A stretch of DNA of 64,000 nt. Source: Lepidodermella squamata. Its lineage: Eukaryota; Gastrotricha. Shown in pieces: positions 11,483-22,716 of this stretch. The position numbers were made by a program, and so were the translations under genes. The stretch covers positions 1,488,001-1,552,000 of the forward strand of contig JBLDXI010000029.1 of assembly GCA_047495785.1 (NCBI GenBank), in the 5' to 3' direction. Every line of letters starts with the position of its first letter. Within the stretch, counting starts at the first letter, position 1. Under the pieces are notes generated by a model. The model was not told the origin of the DNA. It saw only the letters and a program-made list of their open reading frames with translations, and did not search any database.

Positions 11483-13078
11483 TCATGGCGAATTCTTCGC
11501 GTACCAAAACTTCAGTATCGTGGCAGCCAAATCGCGCTCAGCGTGCCCCTGAATGATGGCAGATCCAACCTAAAATAATTGCACGAATAGGTATAATTAA
11601 TTCTTTTAATAATATTTCGTGAGCTTTACGCGAAGAATTCTTAAAATTTTTGGTAATTTAAAATCAGCCAGCAAATGTTATGCAAAAGAAATTATTAAGA
11701 AATTTTTCGGAAGTGAATTTTTTCCTTCAATATATAGCATTCGTTTCAAAAATATAGTGTTGGTAGATGTGCTCATGCAATATTTTTTGATACAGCACTC
11801 GTAACTCGTAAATCGTTTGTATCTGAACTCGCCGTACTCGATTTACTCATCTTCACTCGTCTTCGACTCGTTCCGATTCGTAAATCTCGGCCGGCTCCGT
11901 TCAGATATAGACTCTTTACTAGTGCTATACCAGACAAATATAGCATTCGCTCAAAAAATATAGTGTTAGTACCCATGCTCATGCAATATTTTACGATATA
12001 GCACTCGTAATTCATTCATATCTGGATTCTCCGCACTCGATTTGGTCATGCCCGCAATCTCGTGCTACGAATCTCAGATATAAATGAAACACTCGTACTA
12101 TATCATACAAATATAAGCTATTGATGTATCAAAATTACCGAATCAAATGTAGTCCACGGAATAGACTCTGCCGGGCGCGTAAGATACGCTGTAAGCGAGG
12201 ACATCGTGTGCATCAACTGGTCGCCGGTCCGGTTCGTACGGCACTCCTGATAGACATTGTTCTGGTGCTCATTTAACCCGCTTCTCTGATGTGCGCTGCA
12301 CAACTGTTCACATGTTGCGATAGAACTAACCGATTGTAAGCTCGTGAAGACGCAGTTGAAAAAAGAAACCACCCGCGTAACGTTGTGGCCGACTGCAGCG
12401 TCAAAACACGCCATGAACCTGTTGCCATAACATTCGTCTGGACCGTTTTGGCATTCATACCCGAATTGATTAGTTGCTGAGATGAAATGAGACTAAAGTT
12501 GAAGAAATAATTAAACGTTTTTCTTTTAACAGCATTTTCTTTCATCACAGCGTAATATATGCCCGTTGCTGAACAGAATCATAATAAATTCCCATTTTCA
12601 GAATAAGGCCTGGATTTTAAGAACATTACGTAATAGTTGAACGCTTTACTAATTTTACGGTTAGTGGCATTTTTGAATTTTGGTTCATCTGTTAAAATAA
12701 AAAATGTTAAATTGTAACAGAATTTTAGATTGCTGTTTCTGAATTGTTTCTGAATTGATAATTTTCGAGAATTACATAAGTATTTCCGTATGGCACGAAA
12801 TTGATCCGGTACAGTCGATGCGGTATGACGCCGTCTTCGATCAGCGGGCCGATTTGGCCGAGGAAAAACCGAGCGTCCCTCGGGCCAAGCGATTGAAAGT
12901 AGACGGAGACCGCCACCGGGTTGTAGCCGGTTAAATTCGTCGGCAGACCAGCTTTTGCCTGTTTGAAGTTGGAGAAACGAGCCGGGTAGCCTGGCAGCGT
13001 GGCATCGCCTCCGCCCTTGCTTTGGCCATGTACTACTAGCAATTCAGCGACAAAAAGAACGGCGGCTAACAGGAACAT
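11483..13078 (-). CDS. GILT-like secreted thiol-reductase homologue, copy C (redox motif lost)
   Basis: Exons 13078-12776, 12492-12139 and 11569-11483 give about 247 aa with phase-0 junctions. The signal peptide starts MFLLAAVLFVAELLVVHG. The core has LPGYPARFSNF, AGLPTNLTGYNPV and VPYGNTY. Exon 2 has CQNGPDECYGNRFMAC and two extra cysteines (ATCEQLC). The redox site is YFQSLGPRDARF, so both cysteine positions are lost. The tail ends FWYAKNSP. A longer in-frame start upstream (13123) would put hydrophilic residues before the signal peptide and is less likely. Confidence 0.84.
11800..12115. repeat. Repeat in second intron of GILT copy C
   Basis: The segment cgccgtactcgatttactcat...gactctttacta (about 11828-11935) recurs at about 15848-15960 with small indels. 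Parts (atatagtgttagtacc.atgctcatgcaatattt) are also repeated locally at 11753-11800 and 11960-12000. Non-coding. Confidence 0.6.
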
Positions 13079-13489
13079 TCTTTTAAAATAAGCAATATTT
13101 CTACACTTCAGGAAATACAGCAAAATTAAGGCATGAGAAAAAGTCTTAAGAGCTGTTCTGAATTACAAAAGAAAATAAATAATGGCTGAGATATTATTCG
13201 GATATTTGATCAATGAGCCTTGTTTTGCAACACTAAATTTGGTTAGCATATAGGCACGATTTTTCCGATTTATTGATATCTGACCTTTTTGCTTGAATGA
13301 TGAATGATCCTAATGATCCTTGGCAACTACAACTATTCCCTGGCTGCAGGCAAACTTTGCCTATTATCGCGAGACCGATCCTTGTCGGATTACCAGATTC
13401 GTCTGGTAATTCAGTATGGAAAGTTACAACCAGGCCGAAATAAAATCAATGGAAAAATAAAAATAAAAAAGACTCAAGAACGAATTAAA
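13079..13489. other. 5' flank of GILT copy C
   Basis: Non-coding. Short ORFs only, none conserved between units. Confidence 0.4.
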
Positions 13490-13850
13490 TACGTCCTTTA
13501 TTGCAAATAAAATTCCTGGTTTGGTCGGGAGTTCAAAATTATAAATCCTCAACAAATTTATATAGGCAATGATTCCCGCTACATAACTTCGCGGTAGCGG
13601 CTTCGTGTTAGGAATCGTTCTGCCCTGCCGATTCATTGTCTTCGGCTTCGGCCGGCTACCATTGACGTCATGGCCATCGGCGCTCACAGCTTAGGCAAGT
13701 CGCTAACTAACACTGCGTTTTCAGCCAGCTTCACAATGCCACCACCGCGCCACCCTGTCGAACGCCGTTATTCAACTTTTTGCTTTTATGCCATAATATG
13801 ATGACTTGTCGCATCGTTGAGTGCGCACCAGATAGCAACAAATTCAAATT
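13490..13850. promoter_or_regulatory. Conserved upstream module U3
   Basis: Sister of U1, with TGACGTCA at 13663-13670 and the minus-strand TATATAAA retained (tttatatagg). The plus-strand frame seen in U1 and U2 is broken here (ACATAACTTCG insertion), which argues against a protein-coding role. Confidence 0.45.
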
Positions 13851-14750
13851 GCCTACATAGAAAAAACCTTGCTAGCGACTCAACATTTACGGGTGGTTTT
13901 TATCGATTGGTGAATTAGGTCGCGATTGTAATTAGTAATCTGGGGTTGGTTGGGATTGAAAAATCGTATAACTATGGGTGATTTCGCAGGCAGGGAAAAT
14001 TTAGATAGTTCAGGACGCCGAAATAACCGAAGCCGCAGCGCTAAATCAATTGAATGATAATCATAGATGCTGGTGAAATTGGCATGTCTGAAATTGAGTC
14101 AATGACGCCTATACCAGTTACAGATTACAATTTCAAATGTCAAATCACGAACTCAACCGACTTCTTGCCGTAAATGATTGATTTCAGGTAAAGTATTGAA
14201 ACAATATGATTTGTCTTAAATGAGGACAACGCTGATACCTACCATTATGGGCCAGGTAAGCGATTTTAAGTTTATCAATACCTGGCAAATGAGGTCCTGC
14301 TAGCTTAATTTCGGACTGCTATATGAACACGATTTTATCGGAAAATCTGGAGGGGATTCATAGTTTAGTCATCGGACGATTTGTGAAATAGCCACCCTCT
14401 GTCATTAGGCTTTTATTTCATTTGATTTTCATTGAAATAAAAAAAGCTTATTTGTATTTTGAATCCTATTCCTAAACCTACACCGACATGTAATACGAAC
14501 CTGCCAGCTGTTTTTCAGCGAATGTCTCTGCGTTAATCGGTCCGGTCTCGATCAATCGGCTCACACCGATTATTCTGACATATCATACACAAACTATAAA
14601 TATTTGAGTTGGGAAACAGGATTTAATCGGTTTGCCTCGTTGAATATTGTGGGCGTCCTTTTCACCTTCATTTCAGCAGCGCAGCATGTTCTACGTGGTA
14701 GGAGACGTTGCTAGGTGAAACTACCCACAGGCACGAACACATTTTATTAG
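13851..14750. repeat. Tandem-unit spacer, unit 3
   Basis: Shared blocks at 13870 (cttgctagcgactcaacattt), 14090 (gaaattgagtcaatgac) and 14300 (tcctgctagctt...gaacacgattttatcgg). The segment at 14520-14600 resembles 20350-20440. I take it as the 5' region of the PAN/F5-8C relic; no start codon is supported. Confidence 0.5.
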
Positions 14751-15711
14751 TTACCTCGAGCCAATATCAAAACGACGCTGGGGCGAATTTTAGCTCTAAT
14801 CTTGTTTGCTGTGATATGGCCCCGAGCAATATGTGGAGGCTATCACTACAATATCTACCCCGGAAAGGCAGTCGGCCCAGTTACAGCCGGCTACAACCTG
14901 TCGATTCACCTTGTTGGAAATCTAAGCTCGGTTGAACTAGCCTTAAACTGTATGGCTTCGTGCAATTCCAACGATCTTTGCAAATCTGGTCAATTCACTG
15001 CGAGTAATCTAACTTGCCTTCTGTGGAGCTTCGATTTATCAGGCTCGCAGATCGCACAACTTTTCACAAGTGCAGTTGCAACATCATGTTCTGTCGCATC
15101 AAATGGTCTGATGTGGCCAATGCTCGGCGAGATCTTGTACGCAAACTCGAATTCGGGATGCAATTTTAAATTCGGCTTGGACAGCCCCTTGTTTGCTGCA
15201 ACAAGTCGCTAGCGACGAAATGGTTGATTTATATACTTCATAAGTCGGCGATCTAGCTTATTCTTCAAGTTCTTACTACAACGACGAACTCATTCGACAT
15301 GTTCGGCTGTTCGCAAATCACGGATTCTACTTTGGCTTTGCTGCTGCGGCTCCACTTGGCTCGTGGATTCGTGTCGATCCCCAACGATTTGTTTGGATGA
15401 CTGAATTCCAATACTTTTGCATTAATTGCCAGCCGAAACTGAAAGTAGAGTACAGTTTTGATGGGCTGAATTTTTATGCCATCGACACCGGCCATGGAGA
15501 ACCAGTGTTCACCGAGACAACTTGAAGCGAAAACACAACCGCGATTTTCACCCCCTTCAGGCCTATTCTAACGAAACACGTCAAAGTTTCAAACACTTTT
15601 GAAAATAAAACTGTAAACTATTTGAGCAAGGCTAAAATTGCTGTGAAGGGGAGCCCCGCTCATTGCTTCGAACCGCTCGGCATGGAAACCTACGAAATTG
15701 AAGATTCCTAA
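14751..15711 (+). pseudogene. PAN-like plus F5/8-type-C (discoidin-like) secreted protein relic
   Basis: This is the fullest relic. The first frame (14751-15212) has a hydrophobic leader (LGRILALILFAVIW), then a PAN/apple-like cysteine stretch (ALNCMASCNSNDLC...LTCLLW). After a frame change near 15190, a second frame reads SSSSYYNDELIRHVRLFANH, PLGSWIRVDPQRFVW, KLKVEYSFDGLNFYAIDTG and TPFRPILTKHVKV, the order typical of a discoidin domain. Lesions: no ATG ahead of the leader (ATC at the expected place), a frameshift, TAA at 15241 (where the unit-1 relic has TAC) and TGA at 15523. The family assignment is by eye. Introns could hide some lesions, but the two nonsense codons argue for a pseudogene. 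Confidence 0.6.
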
Positions 15712-16744
15712 CTTCCGACCGAACGAGTCACGGCAAAGCCGTATTATTCTAGGCTGAATTGGGGATTGGCTGCGTATGCTAACACCGTGCCTTTGACGAT
15801 CGACTTGAAGAAGCAGGCCCTGCCTGTGTTACGCATTGTCTCCGGAAATTGGAACTCGCCGTACTCGATTTATACTCATCTCCACTCGTCTTCGACTCGT
15901 TCCGATCGATAAATCGGCCGGCTCGTTCAGATATAGACTCTTTACTCGTGCTATAACAGACAACTATAATATACTTTATTAGTGGATTCGCGCGACAGAA
16001 ATGTTTCATCCCGGGGTCATAGCAACAATAAATTGACCAATCAGCGCGCGGGTCAAAGCTTAACTTACTACTTGAAACACAATGTCGTTCTCGTTTAAAT
16101 TTGAATTTAGAAATTTAGAATTTAACCCGCATCTGATCATTTGCGACACATGGTATTCCGCTCTTATCTCATGACTCATGAGTGTAGGCAGTCTCTCTTA
16201 AACTATGCATAATTAAGTCAATGATCTCACCCTACTATTCGGTGAGAGCCAAAACTTCAGGATGGTATGACGCGCCACACTAAGATTTCGCAGTAAGATG
16301 TTTTATTTGGCCAAAAGCATAATAATCAAATATAAATTATTACAAAGAAATTAAAATAAAATAAAAATCAGCAAATTCGCGGTAAACTTGTTGCATACCA
16401 ACACTCCATATATAACAATTTGCAGTAGGTTAAGGTTACAGGTATAATATGGATAATTAATTCAATGCCAGTTAATACCCAGCCATAAAATATATAAAAA
16501 ATTGGCATTTTTTTAAATACATGTTTTGTTAAGTATCATGTTTTGTTTGGGTTCAACCCCGCGATTATAGAAAACCAATAATAGTCAAAAATAGTAATTG
16601 TTTTTTTCAAAGTTCATCATCATGAAATATTGCTGATTAAACATAAGTTCAGAAAAATCAAGGGCGTCAAACACGAGACAGTAATTTCTCTTAGCAGATA
16701 CGTCTTTTCTCTGTGGGAAAGTCAGAGCCCCGAAATTTGCATCT
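15712..16744. repeat. Spacer and start of tandem unit 4
   Basis: 15848-15960 repeats 11828-11935. 16250-16325 repeats the unit-start block (aaaacttcaggatggtatgac). A decayed GILT last-exon relic (minus strand, MECWYATSLPR) lies near 16365-16420. No gene supported. Confidence 0.5.
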
Positions 16745-18281
16745 TCAAGGCAAATTTTTCTTGTACCAAAACTTCAGTATTGTGCCAGCCAAATCGTCGG
16801 AACCACGTTGAATAGCAACAGATCCAACCTAAAATAATTGCATGTTTAGATATAATTAATTAATTCTTTCAGTGAATATCATTTCGTTAGATTAACGCGA
16901 ATAATTGTCAAATTGTTTGATAATTTCTAAAATCAGCCAGCAAAAAATATGCACAAATGTTAGTTGGGATATTTTAATTATAAGATTATGTATTAGGTAT
17001 CTATCAATATTACCGAATCAAATGTAACCCATGGCACGAATTGAATCGGGTTCGAAAGATTGGCGGTAAGCAAGGCCATCGTGTGCATCAAATTGTCGCC
17101 GGTCGGGCTCCTAAGGCACTGCTGATAGACTTCGTTCTCGTTCACGGTTAATCCGCTTTCTTGCGGCGCGCCGCAAATAGTCGTTTCAATTGAGCGAATA
17201 TCGATATAGCTAAATGTTATTAAGGTCGAGAAGGCACATTTCAGAAAAGAGACTGCACGCGTAACGTTGTAGCCGACTGCCGAGTCAAAACACGCCATGA
17301 ACCTGTTGCCGTAACATTCGTCTGCACCGTGTTCGCACTCATAAAGGTATTCTCCAGTTGCTGAGTTGAACGATTCCTAAAGTTAACATTTCATTTTCAT
17401 TTTCAACAGCTTGTTTTTTATCCCAATTCAAAATTAAATTAAATTAAATTGAAATCAAAAGTTGAAATACTTCAAACACAGCCAATTAAAAAGGGTTGTT
17501 TTCGAATATAAATTTTACATCGTGATTGATTACCATGTGTTCTCAAAGTACAATGGCCAGGCCTTGCATTGAAAATCAAGAATAATGCACAGCCCTATAC
17601 TCTGACGCTATTGTGGACCTCCCGGCTGAGTCATTTTTTACCGAAGCGAAGCCTCGATAAAAAATGTTGAAATGCCGGGGAACGTTGAAAAAATTGAAAT
17701 TAATATTAAGGGGGGACGGGGGAGGGGGGGGGGGGGGTTATTCAAAGGTCGAAAATGCTTGCGTAATAGTTAGCATGTGTTAGTTTTATTTATACTATAG
17801 GCACCGTTATACTTTGGATCCAGTTATACTTTGGATATAAGTACACAATATTTTCATCTAGTGGCAATTTTTGAATTTTGGTTCTGCTGTTGGCGCTGCT
17901 GAAAATTAAAACATTGTTTGATTATCAATAGACTGATTTTAAATTTTTGAAATTACAACTTACAACGGCATTTCCGTATGGCACAAAATTGATCCGATAA
18001 AGTTGAGGTGGTAAGACGCGGTTTTCGATCAGTGTGACGATTACACCGACGAAGTACTGCCAGCAAGCCGAGCTAAGCGATTCAAAATAGATGGAAACCG
18101 CGACCGGCCTGTAAGCGGTTAAATTTTTCGGCAGGCCAGCTTTTGCCTGTGCGAAATTTGCGAAACGAGCCGGGTAGCCTGGCAGCGTGGCATCGCCTGC
18201 GCCCTTGGTTTGGCCATGTACTGCCAATAGCAAATATGCGGCGAAAGGAACAGCTGCTAACAGGAACATTTGCGAAAACAT
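16745..18281 (-). CDS. GILT-like secreted thiol-reductase homologue, copy D (SxxC redox site)
   Basis: Exons 18281-17964, 17376-17014 and 16828-16745 give about 254 aa; the first donor is GTAAGT. Signal peptide MFSQMFLLAAVPFAAYLLL, then LPGYPARFANF and VPYGNAV. Exon 2 has CEHGADECYGNRFMAC, where the usual Gln of the signature is Glu. The redox site reads YFESLSSACWQY: aligned with copy E (ESVCPDSMTF), the first Cys is Ser and the last Ser is Cys, so the array contains both CxxS and SxxC forms. The tail ends FWYKKNLP. Confidence 0.84.
17700..17740 (+). repeat. Poly-G tract in first intron of GILT copy D
   Basis: Runs of G (ggggggacggggga followed by an uninterrupted G run) on the plus strand. 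This is low-complexity sequence able to form a quadruplex. Its length is prone to assembly error. Confidence 0.8.
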
Positions 18282-18740
18282 GATTATTCTTTTAATAAAG
18301 GCGATTTGCTACACTTCAGAAAAAACAACAGAAAACAGAATTAACAATTCATAAAAGATGCTCTTTTCTAAGTTTTCGACAGAAACTAACAGCGCTGCCT
18401 CGAGCCTTAAAACTGTCGCGCGGAAAGCTGAATTCTGATCTGATCTGTTGTCAGTGTCAGCGGTGAAGGGGAATGTTAGGAGCCCTCAAGGGAATAATTT
18501 AGAATATGAAAATCCTATGTTGAAAACATATGATGTAGAAATCAGGGTGCTAAAATCACCAGGAATAAGCTGGGCCGATAGTCTTATGAACAATAGCCGA
18601 TAGTCTTATGAAATGAACAGATGTGCTGAAAAATTGGTTTTCATCCAGAGATAAAACATTCTGCCGTGAAAGGGTTAAGAATATGTGAAATGGAGATGAA
18701 CCATCTAGCTGCTAGAAGTGAGCGCCTCCGGCATCTCTAT
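18282..18740. other. 5' flank of GILT copy D
   Basis: Non-coding. It holds a short local duplication, ccgatagtcttatgaa, at about 18575 and 18598. No gene seen. Confidence 0.45.
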
Positions 18741-18982
18741 CATTTCCAAGCCACCTGCCGGCTATACAAGCAACCATAGACATTTCGGGGTTGTTTACAG
18801 TGATGACAAATCGATCACCGATGATACCAGTGCATGATACGGTGGTGTATAACACAGCGCCCCGATGCAGCAGCGTGAATTTTTACCATCGCCGGTCATC
18901 ATTGGTGATCAATTTAACACCACTGTAAACAACTTCGAAATGTCTATGGTTGCTTGTATAACCGGCAGGTGGCTTGAAAATG
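18741..18982. mobile_element. Foldback element with long inverted repeats
   Basis: The left arm catttccaagccacctgccggctatacaagcaaccatagacattt... pairs with the right arm ...aaatgtctatggttgcttgtataaccggcaggtggcttgaaaatg. The outer ~60 bp is nearly perfect, and weaker pairing continues inward to ccgatga / tcattgg. Total about 242 bp, loop about 60 bp, no ORF. MITE-like or foldback; no clear target duplication seen. Confidence 0.78.
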
Positions 18983-19224
18983 ATTATTCGAGACGCCAGA
19001 GCAGCTCCATTCCATTAATTTGACTTACGTAACCACTTACAATTGATAATTCAAGTTTCGAGAAAAGTTCAAGCCTGCCATCTTGGGTCTTGGTAGTTGT
19101 TATGCTCGCTAGCTACAGGCCCAGGCAAACTAAGGGGGCCCGGAATTAAGCACAAAATTTCCTCAAGTAACAAGGCCGAGTACCGAGTACTTCAGTATGC
19201 GAATCACATTAAAAAATCAAAACA
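18983..19224. other. Spacer between foldback element and module U4
   Basis: No gene or repeat recognised. Confidence 0.4.
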
Positions 19225-19715
19225 AAAGATACTAAATACTTCATCGCAAATAAAATTCTAGGTTTTGCTGGGAGTTCAGAATGTTATTAATCCTCAACAG
19301 GTTTATGTTGACATTGATTCCCGATTATAAAGACATTTCGTCTTTCGTCGTGTTAGCGGCTTCGTGTTCGGCCCGGCCTGTGTTATGCACTGTCTTCAGC
19401 TTCGGCTGGCTACCACTCTGACGTCACAGCCATCGGCTAATAGAGCTCATTTGGCAATGATTCCCGCTACAGCGGCGTCATCGTGTTAGAAATCGTTCTG
19501 CCCTGCCGATGAACTGCCATCAGCTTCGGCCGGCTACCACTGGCGTCACAGCTACCGGCGCTCACAGCTTAGGCAAGTCGCTAGCCAACGCTGCGTTTTT
19601 ACCCAGCTTCACAATGCTGCCACCCTGTCGAACGCCGTAATTTAACTTTTTGCTATAAGTTCATACGATGACTTGTCGCATAGTCGAGTGCGCACCAAAA
19701 CGTCCTAATTGCAAA
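19225..19715. promoter_or_regulatory. Conserved upstream module U4, internally duplicated
   Basis: Two head-to-tail copies of the U1 core. The first has TGACGTCA at 19419-19426; the second starts at about 19450 (ggcaatgattcccgctacagcggcgtcatc) and has the palindrome degraded to TGGCGTCA. Both contain stops in the frame open in U1 and U2, supporting a non-coding interpretation. Confidence 0.45.
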
Positions 19716-20642
19716 AAAAAACAATTTTTTTTTACATGAAAAAACATGAGTTGATTGTTTTGAAAATCTCTAGCGCCCATTAATGAATGATTTCTTCTGA
19801 ATGGAAATATGATTTGTTTCGAGATCAGTACTGACTAAGCTAAATTAGCCAAGAAGTGAGCGACCCTCTTGAGATCCTAAAGAGTCAAAAAGGTGCTGAA
19901 TACGTTTTTAACACAGAAAAACGGAAGTAATTTTTTATAGTTGGGTCATCGGACGATTTGAGAAATAATGATCACCCAGTATAATTATGCGAGAAATTTT
20001 AAATCACGAGCCCAGATGATCTCTAGCGGGCGTATGAATCTGAATTCCCAGCATAAATGATTGCTGATTGCAGGTGAATTATTGCAATAGTGTACGACTT
20101 TCGGTTAGGTATGCGATTTTGAGGTTCTAAACTAGCAAATGTCGTCCTGCTAGCTGAACACGATTATATCGGGAAGCTGATAATAATTTTGCTGTTTGGT
20201 CATCGGACGATTGAGAAAAAATTGCCTTTTTTAATTATGCGACCCAATTTATTAATTTCATTTTTCTTCAATTCAAATAAAGTTTAATTCTATTTCGGAT
20301 AGTGATGCGAATCTCCTTGCTATTTTGCAGGGGGAAACTAGGCGAGTTCATGTATGTTCGCGTTTATCGGTCCTGGCTCTGGGCTCGATCCATCGGCTCC
20401 CACCGATTATTCTGCCATCATACTGCCATCAGACAGCTAAACTTATACCAAGGGAGTTGAGAAAACAAGGATTGAATCAATTTGCTTCGTTGAATATTGT
20501 AGGAAATTTCTGACGTGCAACTTTTTCCATCAAACAGTCTTTTCATCAAACAGCGAACAGTCTTTTCTTTTATTCATAAATGAAGCCAATTTTCAGATCA
20601 CAATAAAAATAGAATAAAAATAACCCTCGGTGACTTCGGATT
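19716..20642. repeat. Terminal spacer of the tandem array
   Basis: 20000-20160 repeats 10035-10200 (agatgatctctagcgggcgtatgaat). 20340-20520 resembles the 5' part of the PAN/F5-8C relic at 14520-14660, but no discoidin part follows. No gene supported. Confidence 0.45.
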
Positions 20643-22716
20643 TCACGGCAGATTTTTCGCGTACCAATACTTTAAAATTGTCCCAGCCATTTCGAAGTAA
20701 GCGACCCTGATTATCGCATCAGATCCAACCTGAAAAATTAGCAAAATTTAAAAGTACGCAATTCAAATTGAAAATCAAAAGATTTTCATAATTCTCTAAT
20801 AATTTTGTGATCATTAATGACCGATTAAAATTTCGAAATTTTGAAATTTAAAAAATTAACTATTTAAATTGTTAAGTGCAAAATTACAACTCCATGACAT
20901 AGCAATTATATAGTGTAAAAAACCAGAGTTGCACTTGTATAAACAGTCTGTAAAAACACACGTGTTTAAACACATGATTAAACAGTATAAAGTTTTGGTG
21001 CCATGTGAAAATGTATAAATATAGGTGCAGAAACGTAGCAGGTTTTGACCACTATAACAAGGAAACTAAGGTGAAAGTTAAGGGAATTTCGTCATTTTGT
21101 AAACTTATCACATATCGAGACTTATACTATATAATACTTGTATTTAGATAGTGTATTAGATGACGTTGGGTAGTGGGATATACGCAGGATGAACAAGGGT
21201 TCCCAACGTGCTTGAGCTTCATCAGCGTCTTTTTCTGAAACTAAGGTTACTGCAATCGTAAAACAGATATCGCCATTGAATTCCTGGTCAAAAGTTACCC
21301 TAGAGAAGTCATAGAAAACGACTAGCAAAAAGACTTTAGGGCAATTTTTTATTACTGCAATAAAGTAATCTGGACCGGAAGTGATCCTATCTCGGAAGCG
21401 GCGATGGGTATGAAAATTCTGCAAAAGCCATTCGATCCGGCGGGGCCCTTTTCATTTTCTTTGTTAACTTTCTTTGTTGGCAAGAGCTCAGCTGTCCATC
21501 GTTAATTCTCGACGAACCGTAAAATTGTTTCGCAATCTCGCCTTTAGATTCCGTTTGCCTCGCGGGTTTGCGCCATAGGTACCTAACTGTGGCAGCTAAG
21601 CAACATGCTGCTAATCGTTTTCTTGACACGTATTATGGTAACTTTTGACGAGGAATTCAATGGTGACATCTGTTTTACGATAGCAGTGAGTCCTGTGGTA
21701 AGAAAACAAAAATATGGTTCTTGGCTAGGCGTCGAAATCAGAGCCTTAGTCTTATTATTTATATGCAGTGTTTAAACATATATTTTTACATGTTTAAACA
21801 GTTTATACGTATAAACATGTATAAATTGACCGCGATCTGTGAATAGTGCAACCCTGTAAAAAACATACCGAATCAAAGGTCACCCAAGGAATGAAAGTTT
21901 GCGGAGGTTGAAGAGCTTCGGTTCTCGCGCCCATTCTCGCGTGCAATTCCTTGCCCGTCCCGGTTGTATGACACTGAACCCATGAGTTGTAAGTAGTCAC
22001 TGATCTCGCCCTCAGAGGCGCAGCGCACCTGTTAGCGAGTTGACCAATGCGAATGCCCGAAAACACGTCCCTGAACATGCAGTTGAAAAAGGCGACCGAT
22101 TGCGTGACGTTGAAGCCGACTGCCATGTCAAAACACGCCTGGTATATGTTGCCTTCACATTCTTCGGGCCCGTGTTGGCAGGTGAATGAGTAATTTCGTG
22201 AAGTAGCATTGTATCGGGTCTAAATAATTGAAAAATATTAGGTAAATTAAATTCCTGACATTTGATTTTTTGAATTTTTAAGAAATTTTGAAATTTGTTT
22301 AGAATTTCAAAAAATAGGAATATCAGGTTTATACTTTTCGATCCGAAACAAGATTTGAATTGGGAATTCTTTTTTCTATTTCAAGTTTTCAAATTGAAAT
22401 TTTTAAACTTTTTCAAATTCACCTCAGCATTTCCGTAGGGTACGAATTCGAGCCGATACAATTCAGGCGGGATTATGCGATTGTTGACCAATGGGCCGAT
22501 TTGGTTGAGGAAAAATGTCATGCTATCAGGGCAGACAGACTCGAAGTAGATGCCGACTGTCACCGGGCTGTAGCCGGTTAGATTTCGCGGCAGACCAGCT
22601 TTTGCCTGCGAGAAATTTGAGAATCGAGGCGGGTAGCCGGGCGGCCTACCTGCTTCCAAGCTGTGGGCTTGTAATAGCAGAACAGCTGCAGAAATGACAC
22701 TGGCAAGCAAGGACAT
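20643..22716 (-). CDS. GILT-like secreted thiol reductase, copy E (CxxS redox site, most canonical)
   Basis: Exons 22716-22423, 22219-21869 and 20729-20643 (294, 351 and 87 nt), phase 0, with donors GTGAAT and GTATGT; about 243 aa. Signal peptide MSLLASVISAAVLLLQAHSL. The core reads GYPPRFSNF, AGLPRNLTGYSPV, YFESVCPDSMTFF and FVPYGNAE. Exon 2 has the GILT signature CQHGPEECEGNIYQAC. The tail ends YWYAKNLP. GILT proteins are soluble endolysosomal oxidoreductases of the thioredoxin fold; invertebrate members often carry CPDS or CPDT in place of CxxC, as here. Copy E probably keeps the ancestral state, and the other four copies diverged from it. It lacks the downstream last-exon relic seen in the other units. 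Confidence 0.88.
20730..21868. repeat. Long second intron of GILT copy E with inverted repeat
   Basis: About 55 bp at 21246-21301 is inverted at 21635-21688 (ggtaacttttgacgaggaattcaatggtgacat). In both copies one strand reads VTFDxEFNGDICFTIAV, so the repeat may derive from an exon of an unrecognised gene. The minus-strand frame from 21424 to 21122 stays open, but no family is recognised. Confidence 0.5.
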
